64,000 bases of DNA from Anaerolineae bacterium (lineage in GTDB: Bacteria > Chloroflexota > Anaerolineae > Aggregatilineales > Phototrophicaceae): positions 1 to 64,000 of the forward strand of contig JAUZRW010000023.1 of NCBI GenBank assembly GCA_030950085.1. The letters are read 5' to 3'. Shown here in pieces: positions 1 to 8,199 of this stretch; position 1 is the first letter of the stretch, and each line of letters begins with the position of its first letter. The notes below the pieces were generated by a model. The model saw nothing but the letters and a program-made list of their open reading frames with translations, ran no database searches and was not told where the DNA came from. The position numbers and the translations under genes are program-made.

Positions 1-83
1 TCAATCTGCCCACGCATCTCCAAGATGATGTCAATCAGTTGTTCTTTATTCAGTTGTCTCAATTGCTCGCGTATCTCATTCAT
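1..83 (-). CDS. Possible transposase N-terminal fragment (runs off left edge)
   Basis: An open frame starts with ATG at 83 and runs off the left edge without a stop. It reads MNEIREQLRQLNKEQLID and then an IILEMRGQI-like helix. A short helical start of the type 'L(S/N)KEQLI-IIL...Q' is common at the N-terminus of IS66-like and related transposases, which is the only reason for the call. Only about 27 codons are visible, so the identity is weak. It points away from the AI-2E gene, which lies on the same strand upstream. Alternative: any small helical protein. Confidence 0.35.
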   Translation of the reverse strand, partial: MNEIREQLRQLNKEQLIDIILEMRGQI

Positions 84-155
84 GTTTCAGATTGTACCAT
101 CTTTTCTCAATTTCCGTTACAATACCCCTGAGCAGTTACGAGATAATTTAATTTT

Positions 156-181
156 TTCGGGAGATTCTCATATCTCCCGAA
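156..181. terminator. Hairpin downstream of the AI-2E gene
   Basis: A perfect 10-bp stem (TTCGGGAGAT / ATCTCCCGAA) encloses a 6-nt loop, 25-50 bases beyond the stop at 206. There is no T-run after it on the minus strand, so it is a transcript-end or processing hairpin rather than a textbook intrinsic terminator. Confidence 0.4.
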
Positions 182-205
182 CACTTGCTTGTTTGTATTA
201 GATTT

Positions 206-1564
206 TCAGGAGGATTGTTTACGTTTTGGGCGGCGAATTTTATTTCCAAGCCATGCAATGACACCCGTCATGCGCTCAATAGCACTTTCAGGATTCGGTT
301 CACGCTCAATGAAAGCTGTACGCTCAGTTAAACGTCCATAAATATAGTGCATGATAATACGGATACTGGCGACAAGCGGCGGCGCAATCACTACACCAAT
401 AATGCCGCCGAAGCTGCCACCCCAAATCACAGAGAGAATCACGATTGCAGGGTGTAGTTTAAGACTATCTCCGACAATACGCGGGACAAGAACAATCGCC
501 TCAAGCTGTTGCATCACAAACCATGCAATCACCATGAGTCCGGTGACAGTTAAATTTCCCATCTCAGGAAAGGTACTTGACCCACCGGCAAGTGCCATCG
601 CTCCAGCAATCACCATTGCAATGACGGGTCCCAAATTCGGGATAAATTCCATAGCGAAGGCGACAAATGCGAGGAATAAAGGATTCGGCAAGCCGAGAAC
701 AATCGCAATCAGCCACATGGCAAAACCCATCACAACGCCAAGTGTAAAGTTCCCGCGCACATAACTATTCCAGACATTGCCCAAATCCGTGAGCAGCCGT
801 TCGCTATCACTTTCATAACCATCGGGGACAGTATCGACAATTTTGTCTGTGATGCTGCGCCCCCCACCCAACAAGGTAGCCAAAATCGTCAAGAAGAACA
901 GTGTGTTCAACACGAGGCTCACGGTTGAACCGGCAATGCTAAAGATTGACCCGACAAGACTCGATGTAACACCGCCGCCGATACTAAAGAATTGCTGGAG
1001 CGTCTCTCTGTCGATAGATAATTCTTGCGATGTTTGCAAAATTGATTCTGTCGAAAAGTCCATTTCGTTCAATAATATTTCAAGGTGGTCTCGAATGGAA
1101 ATAGGTATTTCTGGATTGTCGGGGTGATTAAAAAGCGAGATTTCTCCATCCACAAAAGGCAAGTCATCGCTGCTAATCACAATTGGTTGCGTCACAAATT
1201 CGACTAAAATATCCCACAGGCTTACAACGCCATTGATGCTCTGTTCAACCAAAGGCGGCAAGAGAAGGATAAATACAAGCACAATGACAATTAAAATGAG
1301 GAGAAATGTGAGGAAAACAGCCCAACCTCGCCGACCAAATGTGACCCGTTTTTGAAAAAAATCGGTAATCGGATTCAACAGATAAGCAATCACTGTTGTT
1401 GTCAGAGCGAAAGGAATCACTGCCCAAAAAACAACACCCATGACAATCAGCAATGAGGCAAAACCAATTGCCATTATCGTTGATATCTTATCATCCCAAG
1501 GCGGTGCAGTAGAATATTCATCGGCATAAAGTGAGTCAGATTGGCTATTTTGTTCACTATCCAT
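206..1564 (-). CDS. AI-2E family transporter (PF01594-like permease)
   Basis: This is a 452-residue membrane protein with several strongly hydrophobic segments. A pair lies near residues 28-65 and 78-105, there is a long amphipathic central loop, and further helices follow from about 205 to 400. The pattern FALTTTVIAYLLNPI near the N-terminus and FIPNLGPVIAMV in the second half are typical of the AI-2E/PerM/UPF0118 family. Members act as exporters or Na+/H+ antiporters, and only some move autoinducer-2, so the substrate cannot be told from sequence. The C-terminal tail is basic (PKRKQSS). It lies 67 bp downstream of nagA on the same strand and could be the last gene of the same transcript. 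ATG at 1564 is preceded by a GGGGAG at long spacing. Confidence 0.85.
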   Translation of the reverse strand: MDSEQNSQSDSLYADEYSTAPPWDDKISTIMAIGFASLLIVMGVVFWAVIPFALTTTVIAYLLNPITDFFQKRVTFGRRGWAVFLTFLLILIVIVLVFILLLPPLVEQSINGVVSLWDILVEFVTQPIVISSDDLPFVDGEISLFNHPDNPEIPISIRDHLEILLNEMDFSTESILQTSQELSIDRETLQQFFSIGGGVTSSLVGSIFSIAGSTVSLVLNTLFFLTILATLLGGGRSITDKIVDTVPDGYESDSERLLTDLGNVWNSYVRGNFTLGVVMGFAMWLIAIVLGLPNPLFLAFVAFAMEFIPNLGPVIAMVIAGAMALAGGSSTFPEMGNLTVTGLMVIAWFVMQQLEAIVLVPRIVGDSLKLHPAIVILSVIWGGSFGGIIGVVIAPPLVASIRIIMHYIYGRLTERTAFIEREPNPESAIERMTGVIAWLGNKIRRPKRKQSS

Positions 1565-1631
1565 AAAACGAAATCTCCCCTTTTATTGATAGGAGAATTG
1601 TAACTATTTTAGCAAAGATTCACAAATACAC

Positions 1632-2807
1632 CTAATCAAAGCCCCTATCATTCTTAGCATCATAAACGATATTGCCATCAACCACCGTTAATTGCACATG
1701 TAGTTCTTCATCCACTAGCACTAAATCAGCATCTTTACCAATTTCGAGACTGCCCTTGCGATGGGCTATGTTGATTGCCCGTGCCGCATTGAGCGACATC
1801 ACCTGCCAGATATTGTCTAAGGGTTCACCTGTTGCTCGCATGAAGTTCAGAACAGCCTGATTCATTGTAAGAATACTTCCAGCCAAAGTGCCATTTGCCA
1901 GTATCACCTTACCCTCAGCAACAGTGACAGCATAATCACCCAATTTATAATGACCATCTGCCATACCAGCCGCCATCATGGAATCAGTAATCAAGATGAG
2001 GCGGTCTTTGCCCTTTGCCTGCCACAAAATATTCATCGCTGTTGGATGCACATGGACATTATCGGCAACCAATTCACAGCGCACAGCAAATGATTCCATT
2101 ACCGCCCCAAGTACACCCGGCTCACGATGATGCAAGCCTGTCATGGCGTTATAAGTATGCGTCGCATGGGTGATTCCTAATGCAATCGCAGCCTTCATTT
2201 GTGAATAACTTGCGTTGGTATGAGCAACTGAGACCGTAATCCCACGCTCTACACAGGCTTGAATGAGCCAGTGATTTTCTTCAAATTCCGGTGCGAGTGA
2301 TATTAAGCGAATCACACCGATATCAAGATAGGCTGTGGCTTCGCGTTTTTCGGCACGGCGAATATATTGCTTATTCTGTGCGCCCGATTTTTCAAGATTG
2401 AGATAGGGTCCCTCTAAGTGACAGCCTAGAATCGCTGCGCCATCAACGGCTTCCTTCATGATTGATTTGATAGTTTCGAGTGCTGCGAGTGTTTCTTCAT
2501 GCGACGCGGTGAGTGTCGTTGGTGTGAATCCCGTCACACCCTGTTGGGCATAGAAACGCGCCATTTTTCGCAGTGATTCAGGATTCGCATCCATCGTATC
2601 AGCACCCACAGCGCCATGAACATGAATATCAATGAATCCCGATAGTAGGGTCAATCCATTCGCACCAAAAACACGGACATCTGGGATATCAGGCGCTATT
2701 TGTGTTCCGATGGCTGTAATTTTCCCGTCACGCGCCAACAACCATCCCTTCGAGATAGTGCGTTCTGGTGTAATAATCTTCGCATTCGTAATCAATAAAT
2801 CCGTCAA
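1632..2807 (-). CDS. nagA: N-acetylglucosamine-6-phosphate deacetylase
   Basis: This amidohydrolase removes acetate from GlcNAc-6-phosphate to give glucosamine-6-phosphate, in amino-sugar and peptidoglycan recycling in the cytoplasm. The 391 residues match the family length. Visible metal and catalytic landmarks are the HxH motif IDIHVHGAVGAD, the glutamate in GCHLEGPYL, histidines in VAHTNASY and ATHTYNAM, and the catalytic aspartate in ILITDSM. The start is TTG at 2807, supported by AAGGAAG a few bases upstream; no better ATG precedes the first conserved strand. It is the last clear gene of the nagZ - S12 hydrolase - anmK - murQ - nagA cluster, where it would take the GlcNAc-6-P released by MurQ. 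I see no nagB in the window, so the final deaminase must be elsewhere. Confidence 0.95.
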   Translation of the reverse strand: MTDLLITNAKIITPERTISKGWLLARDGKITAIGTQIAPDIPDVRVFGANGLTLLSGFIDIHVHGAVGADTMDANPESLRKMARFYAQQGVTGFTPTTLTASHEETLAALETIKSIMKEAVDGAAILGCHLEGPYLNLEKSGAQNKQYIRRAEKREATAYLDIGVIRLISLAPEFEENHWLIQACVERGITVSVAHTNASYSQMKAAIALGITHATHTYNAMTGLHHREPGVLGAVMESFAVRCELVADNVHVHPTAMNILWQAKGKDRLILITDSMMAAGMADGHYKLGDYAVTVAEGKVILANGTLAGSILTMNQAVLNFMRATGEPLDNIWQVMSLNAARAINIAHRKGSLEIGKDADLVLVDEELHVQLTVVDGNIVYDAKNDRGFD

Positions 2808-2828
2808 TTTGCTTCCTTACTCTGCCAT

Positions 2829-3704
2829 TTAGCCAATAACCTGCCGCAAGTAGCCGTCATTATCATGCAGCAATTGCAGCGCCGTTTCATAATCGACCTG
2901 CTTAATGTGCATGACAAGTGCCGTTTTGACATGGTTATGGGCAGATTCTAAGAGCGATTGTGCTGTTTCTTCGTCTACATTGGCGATTTGTTGCACGATA
3001 CGATTAGCGCGGTCTGCTAATTTCGCATTGGTTACTTGCACATCAACCATCAGATTGCCGTAAACCTTGCCGAGTCTTATCATGCTGCCTGTACTGAGCA
3101 TATTAAGTATCATTTTTTGGGCAGTGCCAGCCTTCATGCGTGTACTGCCTGTGACAACTTCAGCACCCACCGCAACATCAATACCAATATCAGCCGCATC
3201 AAGAATCGGCGCTGGAACATTGCAAGAAATCGCAATCGTTTTTGCGCCTAAGTCTCGTGCATATTCGAGTGCGCCCAGCACATAAGGAGTCCGTCCACTA
3301 GCAGCGATACCGACTAGGATATCAGCTTGCGAAAAACTCATATTTTGCAAATCAGACTTGGCTAATTCCGGCTTATCTTCTGCCCCTTCAACCGAGCGAG
3401 TCAAAGCCTGTTCGCCGCCTGCTATTAAGCCTTGTACTAATTCCGGTGGCGTACTATAAGTCGGTACACATTCAACAGCATCTAAGACACCGAGTCGCCC
3501 ACTTGTCCCTGCGCCCACATAAATTAAACGCCCACCAGCGCGTAATCCCTCTACAATGGCATCAATCGCTTCTGCAATAGCTGGCAACGTTTTTTCAACA
3601 GCCGCAGCAACCGTTTTGTCTTCATCGTTGATAATTTGCACAATTTCGGCTGTAGGTAGTGTATCAATATTGAGTGTCTTTTGATTCTGTGTTTCGGTGT
3701 GCAT
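2829..3704 (-). CDS. murQ: N-acetylmuramic acid 6-phosphate etherase
   Basis: MurQ cleaves the lactyl ether of MurNAc-6-phosphate, giving GlcNAc-6-phosphate and D-lactate. The protein is a SIS-domain sugar-phosphate lyase. Diagnostic stretches are GRLIYVGAGTSGRLGVLDA, IAASGRTPYVLGAL and the family signature TGSTRMKAGTAQK, followed by a C-terminal helical domain. I chose ATG 3704 (MHTETQNQ, 291 aa). The frame stays open to a GTG at 3740, but that extension runs into the dispersed palindrome at 3731-3756, and the AGGAT upstream of 3704 is a fair ribosome site. Together with anmK (makes MurNAc-6-P) and nagA (uses the product) it forms an uninterrupted recycling pathway. Confidence 0.95.
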   Translation of the reverse strand: MHTETQNQKTLNIDTLPTAEIVQIINDEDKTVAAAVEKTLPAIAEAIDAIVEGLRAGGRLIYVGAGTSGRLGVLDAVECVPTYSTPPELVQGLIAGGEQALTRSVEGAEDKPELAKSDLQNMSFSQADILVGIAASGRTPYVLGALEYARDLGAKTIAISCNVPAPILDAADIGIDVAVGAEVVTGSTRMKAGTAQKMILNMLSTGSMIRLGKVYGNLMVDVQVTNAKLADRANRIVQQIANVDEETAQSLLESAHNHVKTALVMHIKQVDYETALQLLHDNDGYLRQVIG

Positions 3705-3730
3705 GTGGTATCCTGTGATAGGTTGGTAAC

Positions 3731-3756
3731 GGGCGCACACGTGGGTACGCCCCTAC
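3731..3756. repeat. Dispersed palindromic element (GGGCG...CGCCCCTAC)
   Basis: An imperfect palindrome with outer GGGCG/CGCCC arms and a CACGTG core, ending in CCCCTAC, sits between anmK and murQ. It shares the frame of the variable palindromes at 7906-7936, 8066-8090, 14751-14772, 34393-34417 and 48813-48881. Confidence 0.5.
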
Positions 3757-3798
3757 AGTATCTATATTATTTTTCTGAAAGTGTATAGGTATTGCGCC

Positions 3799-4959
3799 TT
3801 ACAAGCACCATGTTTTGTAGATTAAATCGGCATAATTGAGTCCCGGTGTAATTTGCCCTAAGATGCTTGAATGGCTTGCGCCTGTTTGTGATGGCAGAGT
3901 GCTGCTTCGATTGTGCCATGTTTCATAGGCGAGAACTGCAAAAACGAGTGCTTCTTTGTAATCACTACTGAGTCCAATATCTTCATGCGTGAGTACGGGT
4001 ATCGGCTGGACTAGATTCTGAATCATCTGCATCAGGGTGGGATTGCTTGCACCGCCGCCGCCAATGATGATTTCGCCAATGTTGTGCGCTACAAAATCAC
4101 GATAGGCTTGGGCGATACTCGTCGCAGTGAGGGCTGTCAGAGTCGCTACAATATCGTTATTGCTATAGCCTTGCAACTGCCCTTCTAGTACCAATTTGAC
4201 TGCCATCTCTGTACCAAACAATTCACGTCCGGTAGTTTTGGGTGGTTTGCGATGATAGTAAGGTTGGTCTAGCAAATCTTCTAGCCACGCGCCCACAGCC
4301 TGACCCGCATTTGCTATTTGACCATCTTTATCATAGGCTAATTGACCGTCAGTGATGTGTAAAACTGTGGCATCTATCAGGGCATTACCAGCGCCGGTAT
4401 CAAAGGCTATCAATTCACTGGTGGTATCCGAAAGTGGCGGAACGAGAGTCACATTGCCCATACCGCCGATATTTTGAATCGCTCGCCACTTCGTTTCATG
4501 GCGTAGTAGCAAATAATCAACATAAGCAGTGAGGGGTGCGCCTTGTCCGCCAGCCGCAACATCACGTTCACGGAAATTGTTAATGACAGTGATTCCGGTT
4601 TTTTCTGCCAATACTGCCCCTGAGCCAATTTGCAATGTTGAAGTGACTTTACCTGATTCATCGACATTGTGCCATACGGTTTGACCATGTGAGGCAATTA
4701 AATCCGCATGATACTTATGTTGCTGGATGGCATCTGCAAAATGCGCGGCAAGGTCAAAGTTCAACTGCCCTATTTTATCGACACGCCCTGTCTCTGCCTG
4801 AACCGCTTGCAATATACGGTCACGCATGACAGCATCATAGGGAATCATGGTTGCGTCTAGGATTGTCGCTTCTACTTTTGGCGGCTGCCCTGTTATTTCG
4901 CACAGAGCGATATCGACACCATCGGCGGATGTGCCGGACATGAGACCAATGACTATCAA
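3799..4959 (-). CDS. anmK: Anhydro-N-acetylmuramic acid kinase
   Basis: AnmK hydrates and phosphorylates 1,6-anhydroMurNAc with ATP to give MurNAc-6-phosphate, the substrate of MurQ. It belongs to the ASKHA (actin/hexokinase) fold family. Motifs are the N-terminal phosphate loop GLMSGTSADGVD, IASHGQTVWH, GAPLTAYVDYLLL with a preceding NNFRERDVAAGGQ, and the second ATP motif FDTGAGNALID. Length (386 aa) is normal. The start is TTG at 4959, whose TTGA overlaps the TGA stop of the upstream hydrolase, a sign of translational coupling. Its presence implies that the cell makes anhydro-muropeptides, hence lytic transglycosylases, although none is in this window. Confidence 0.95.
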   Translation of the reverse strand: MIVIGLMSGTSADGVDIALCEITGQPPKVEATILDATMIPYDAVMRDRILQAVQAETGRVDKIGQLNFDLAAHFADAIQQHKYHADLIASHGQTVWHNVDESGKVTSTLQIGSGAVLAEKTGITVINNFRERDVAAGGQGAPLTAYVDYLLLRHETKWRAIQNIGGMGNVTLVPPLSDTTSELIAFDTGAGNALIDATVLHITDGQLAYDKDGQIANAGQAVGAWLEDLLDQPYYHRKPPKTTGRELFGTEMAVKLVLEGQLQGYSNNDIVATLTALTATSIAQAYRDFVAHNIGEIIIGGGGASNPTLMQMIQNLVQPIPVLTHEDIGLSSDYKEALVFAVLAYETWHNRSSTLPSQTGASHSSILGQITPGLNYADLIYKTWCL

Positions 4960-6197
4960 GAGACGAGTCCTTCGTGGATGATATCATGTATAGCACGGCG
5001 CAGTTCATAAATGCCATCATTTTCACGCCCACCCCATACACTGTTAGTCAATAAAACCACAACAAGATTCGCTTGCGGGTCAATCCAGAGTGTCGTCCCT
5101 GTGAAGCCGGAATGACCATAACTTGAGGGACTGAATCTATCGCCGACCATTGCACCCACAGGCGCTTTTAGCAACCAAGCAAGTCCACGCCGCAAATCAT
5201 CAGTTTGAGCTTGTAATTCGGTTGCTGCGAGTGCTAGTTCGGGGTCAATTTTCAATATGCGTTCAACATGATTTAGATAGAAGTTACCCAAGAGTGCGAC
5301 ATCATGAGCAGTTGCAAATAAACCAGCATGTCCGGCAATACCGCCAGCACCACAAGCATTTTCATCATGGACTTCGCCCCAAACACGCCGCTTGCGCCAT
5401 GTGGCATCCATTTCTGTTGGGACAATTTGATGATGCAGCACCTTATTATACAGTGGCGTAAACATCGTATGGCGTAATTTATCGGTCAGCACTCGCGCCT
5501 TAATCGCCTCATCAAGTTTGCCGGGTGTCCCATGCAAACGAGATACCGCCTCGCCTAAGAGCATCATACCCACATCGCTATAGCGCACACCCGACTCAGG
5601 GAAGCCCACAAATGAAAACTGACATAGGCGTTCTAGCGCCCTAGACCAGCGTTCTGCGCGGCTGATAGTGTCTGGCTGAGGGGGTTCAAGTGGCGCATCG
5701 GCAACACTGAAAACATCACGCCATGCCGGAAGCCCTGCGGTATGCGTCAGTAAATGAAAAAATGTCACGTCACTAGGATTAACGCTCTGTCCTTTGAAAC
5801 GCTCATCAACGGGTAAGACTTCTTTGGAGAATGGGTCTTGTCCACCATCAATAGCGCGTGACGATAGGTTGCCAAATTCCGGTATAACATCAACCAAGCG
5901 ACTATGCAACGAGATTTTTTCTTCTGTTATCAGCGAAAAAAATGCCAGCGATGTATAAATTTTAGTCAACGATGCTAAGTCAAATAGCGATGAGGTATGA
6001 ACCGGAAAGTTCTTGGTATCGGGGTCATGCCAGCCCCACGCAACATCTAATATCGACATATCATTATGAAAAATCGCAATCGCCACTGCTGGAGCAACTC
6101 GCGCCCGAACAGTTTCCTCAATACGGGCATTTAGTTTGCGATAGGTGGTTTCGGACAATTTGTTGAGATTTACAGTGCTTGCGATAATTTCTGCCAT
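4956..6197 (-). CDS. Serine hydrolase of the beta-lactamase/S12 fold
   Basis: This 413-residue protein has the class C beta-lactamase/DD-peptidase layout. It shows an SxxK motif in FDLASLTKIY, a Tyr motif YSDVGMMLLGE in place of YxN, and HSGFTGT in place of KTG. No signal peptide is seen, so it is probably cytoplasmic. In Bacillus-type muropeptide-rescue clusters a protein of this fold works with NagZ and removes peptides from MurNAc; the same job fits here because it lies between nagZ and anmK, 9 bp after nagZ and overlapping anmK. An esterase or DD-carboxypeptidase role cannot be excluded. ATG 6197 (MAEIIAST) is preferred, with AGGAT upstream; the open frame extends to 6272 without conserved sequence. 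Confidence 0.85.
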   Translation of the reverse strand: MAEIIASTVNLNKLSETTYRKLNARIEETVRARVAPAVAIAIFHNDMSILDVAWGWHDPDTKNFPVHTSSLFDLASLTKIYTSLAFFSLITEEKISLHSRLVDVIPEFGNLSSRAIDGGQDPFSKEVLPVDERFKGQSVNPSDVTFFHLLTHTAGLPAWRDVFSVADAPLEPPQPDTISRAERWSRALERLCQFSFVGFPESGVRYSDVGMMLLGEAVSRLHGTPGKLDEAIKARVLTDKLRHTMFTPLYNKVLHHQIVPTEMDATWRKRRVWGEVHDENACGAGGIAGHAGLFATAHDVALLGNFYLNHVERILKIDPELALAATELQAQTDDLRRGLAWLLKAPVGAMVGDRFSPSSYGHSGFTGTTLWIDPQANLVVVLLTNSVWGGRENDGIYELRRAIHDIIHEGLVS

Positions 6198-6281
6198 GAT
6201 TATCCTGTCATCGAAATAAAACGAGCAATCCTTCTCTATAATAGTGTAAGCAATAAATCTGCCAATCAGCATTAACGTTCG

Positions 6282-7847
6282 TTATAGTGTCACAGGTAAT
6301 TTCCCAGACGGCGTAAATTCGCCCATGAGTGCATCCACAGCCGCTTGTAGTGACGGCGTGGCATCCCCCAAAGTACACAGCACTGTTCCGGCATCTAACA
6401 CGGACGCATCATAGGGATTGCGTAAACAGAGCAAAATCACCTGCTTTGCCCGACTGATAAAATCTTCTGCCATCTGCCGTTCAGCATCCCACAAATGCGC
6501 GTTACGAGTCGCCAATACTAAAATATCAGATTCGGCGGCGAGTTTTTGTGCCTTTTGCAACGGTTCATCATCTATACCCTCAATCGCAGATGTGGCGGAT
6601 GCAGCCGAGACTTTCAGAGTCACCATTTCAATTTGCGGCATTGCCTCAGCTAGTATCTTTGTTAAACCGGTTTGTCCGCCCTCTTCAAGCACTTCGCTAT
6701 CGAGATACGAGGCAAATTCAATTAGAGCGATAGTGTGAGTTTCTGGTTTCAATGGGAAAACACGGTCATCAGATTTCAGCAACACTGTTCCGGCATGAGC
6801 CGCTTTATCTGCCGTTTCCAGATGGTCAGGGTTGCGAATTTGCCCAATATCAATGTCACTCACGGCATATTGTTCTTTAAGTTTTGCAATACGTTGATTA
6901 GCATTATCAATCATCGCCAATGAGACACGTCCCGATTGCGCCGCTTCTAACAAGCCCTCATAAGCGGCTTCTTGCATGGTGCGCGTATGCGAAAATAGAA
7001 TGAGGTCAATACCAGCAAGTGCGGCTAATACGGCTGATTCGCCTGCACTGTAATGATTGCTAATCGCCTTCATTTCCATACAATCAGTACACACTGCCCC
7101 ATTAAAGCCCAATTCCTCTCGCAATAATCGTTTGACAATCACAGGCGACAAGGTAGCAGGATAATCTGTATCGAGAGCTGTGAATTTCGTATGGGTCGTC
7201 ATAATAGACGCGAGTCCGACGTGCATAGCAGCACGATAGGGAATTAAATCGTTGATAACAACTTGTTCAACTGATGTACCGACAACTGCCAATTCCTGAT
7301 GGGTATCGACTGCGGTATTGCCTAAACCGGGAAAGTGTTTGGCAGTAGCAGCAACCCCACCGATTTGGAAACCGCGTACTGTGGCGGCTGTCATGATAGC
7401 GACTTGTTCTTTATCATTGCCAAATGAGCGTGTCCCCACTGTGGGATTGTCAATGTTGTAAGAAATATCGACTGCCGGAGCGTATGTCCAGTTGATACCC
7501 AATGCCTTCATTTCTTCACCCAGTATACACGCCATCTGTTCTGCCAATTTTTCATTACCGGCAGCCGAAAGTGCCATCGCACCCGGACTCTCTGTGAAGC
7601 CATGGCGCAGACGTGCCACTGCACCGCCCTCTTGGTCAATAGCGACCAATGCAGGGTATTTTGCGGCTTCATGGATTTGTTGGGTGAGTCGTGCGACCTG
7701 TTGTGGCGATTCGACATTGCGACTAAATAGTATCACCCCACCGATTCGCCCTTCGCGCAACCATTCTAATATATAGTCCGGCGCTTCTAGCCCATAAAAG
7801 CCCACTAGCAGCATTTGTCCGATTTTATCTTCCAAAGAAAGTGTCAT
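6282..7847 (-). CDS. nagZ: Beta-N-acetylhexosaminidase, glycoside hydrolase family 3
   Basis: This is a 521-residue GH3 enzyme predicted to cut GlcNAc from (anhydro)muropeptides. It has the family landmark KHFPGLG...DTHQEL, the His/Asp catalytic loop, and the nucleophile region GAVCTDCMEMKAIS. A C-terminal extension from about residue 335 (LLKSDDRVFPLKPETHTIALIEF) resembles the GH3 C-terminal domain, so it is longer than the single-domain proteobacterial NagZ (about 340 aa) and more like the two-domain Bacillus enzyme. No signal peptide is visible, suggesting cytoplasmic recycling. It is the first gene of the minus-strand operon that ends with nagA, and a promoter should lie between 7848 and about 7930. 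Confidence 0.92.
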   Translation of the reverse strand: MTLSLEDKIGQMLLVGFYGLEAPDYILEWLREGRIGGVILFSRNVESPQQVARLTQQIHEAAKYPALVAIDQEGGAVARLRHGFTESPGAMALSAAGNEKLAEQMACILGEEMKALGINWTYAPAVDISYNIDNPTVGTRSFGNDKEQVAIMTAATVRGFQIGGVAATAKHFPGLGNTAVDTHQELAVVGTSVEQVVINDLIPYRAAMHVGLASIMTTHTKFTALDTDYPATLSPVIVKRLLREELGFNGAVCTDCMEMKAISNHYSAGESAVLAALAGIDLILFSHTRTMQEAAYEGLLEAAQSGRVSLAMIDNANQRIAKLKEQYAVSDIDIGQIRNPDHLETADKAAHAGTVLLKSDDRVFPLKPETHTIALIEFASYLDSEVLEEGGQTGLTKILAEAMPQIEMVTLKVSAASATSAIEGIDDEPLQKAQKLAAESDILVLATRNAHLWDAERQMAEDFISRAKQVILLCLRNPYDASVLDAGTVLCTLGDATPSLQAAVDALMGEFTPSGKLPVTL

Positions 7848-7905
7848 TTTGATGCTTTGTCCTTTAGTCTATTATTAATAACCTTCGGTAAGTTTTTAGA
7901 ATTCT

Positions 7906-7936
7906 GTCGTAAGGGCATAGCGCGCTATGCCTCTAC
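7906..7936. repeat. Dispersed palindromic element with GGCATAGCG core
   Basis: A perfect 18-bp palindrome (GGCATAGCG / CGCTATGCC, 7914-7931) is bracketed by GTAAG and CTCTAC, a degenerate form of the GTAGGG...CCCTAC frame seen in other elements in this window. Confidence 0.5.
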
Positions 7937-8116
7937 TACTTGACCAATTTAATTCTTGAAGATTGGGCGCAGCACGCTGTCGCCGCTACGAAACCTCAAA
8001 AACTTTTTTGGTAATGTACTAATACTTGACCAATTTAATCTTTGAAAATTAGATTATGTGTTTTTCGGGCGCAAAGCATTGCGCCCCTACACAAAAACTT
8101 TTTTGGTCATGTACTA
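7937..8116. repeat. Two tandem copies of a MITE-like unit with terminal inverted repeats
   Basis: Unit 1 spans about 7937-8021 and unit 2 about 8023-8116. Both begin TACTTGACCAATTTAAT and end AAAAACTTTTTTGG followed by TNATGTACTA. The ends are inverted repeats: TACTTGACCAA at the left of unit 2 matches the reverse complement of TTGGTCATGTA at its right in 10 of 11 positions. The interiors differ and each carries a different GC-rich palindrome (about 7964-7987 and 8067-8086). No protein is encoded. Confidence 0.7.
8066..8090. repeat. Dispersed palindromic element (GGGCGCAA-AGCA-TTGCGCCC)
   Basis: Perfect 8-bp arms GGGCGCAA / TTGCGCCC enclose a 4-nt loop and are followed by CTAC. It sits inside unit 2 of the MITE-like tandem, and its arms are identical to those of the element at 34398-34417. 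Confidence 0.65.
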
Positions 8117-8199
8117 GGTGTATAGATATCAAAGATTCTTGTTTCAAACCATGCTCTGCGCCTCTGATTCTCCGCGTCTCTGTGTTACGCTTTTATGTA

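Larger units (their letters stand above)
7848..8199. other. Gene-free stretch packed with small repeats
   Basis: This 352-bp gap separates two minus-strand genes. It holds a perfect 18-bp palindrome (7914-7931), the tandem MITE-like unit at 7937-8116 and a CGC/CTCTG-type low-complexity segment at about 8150-8192. No convincing reading frame is seen. Confidence 0.7.

Noticed and set aside
7937-8116. CRISPR array
   Set aside because: Only two repeat units with inverted ends and variable palindromes; no regular spacers and no cas genes.
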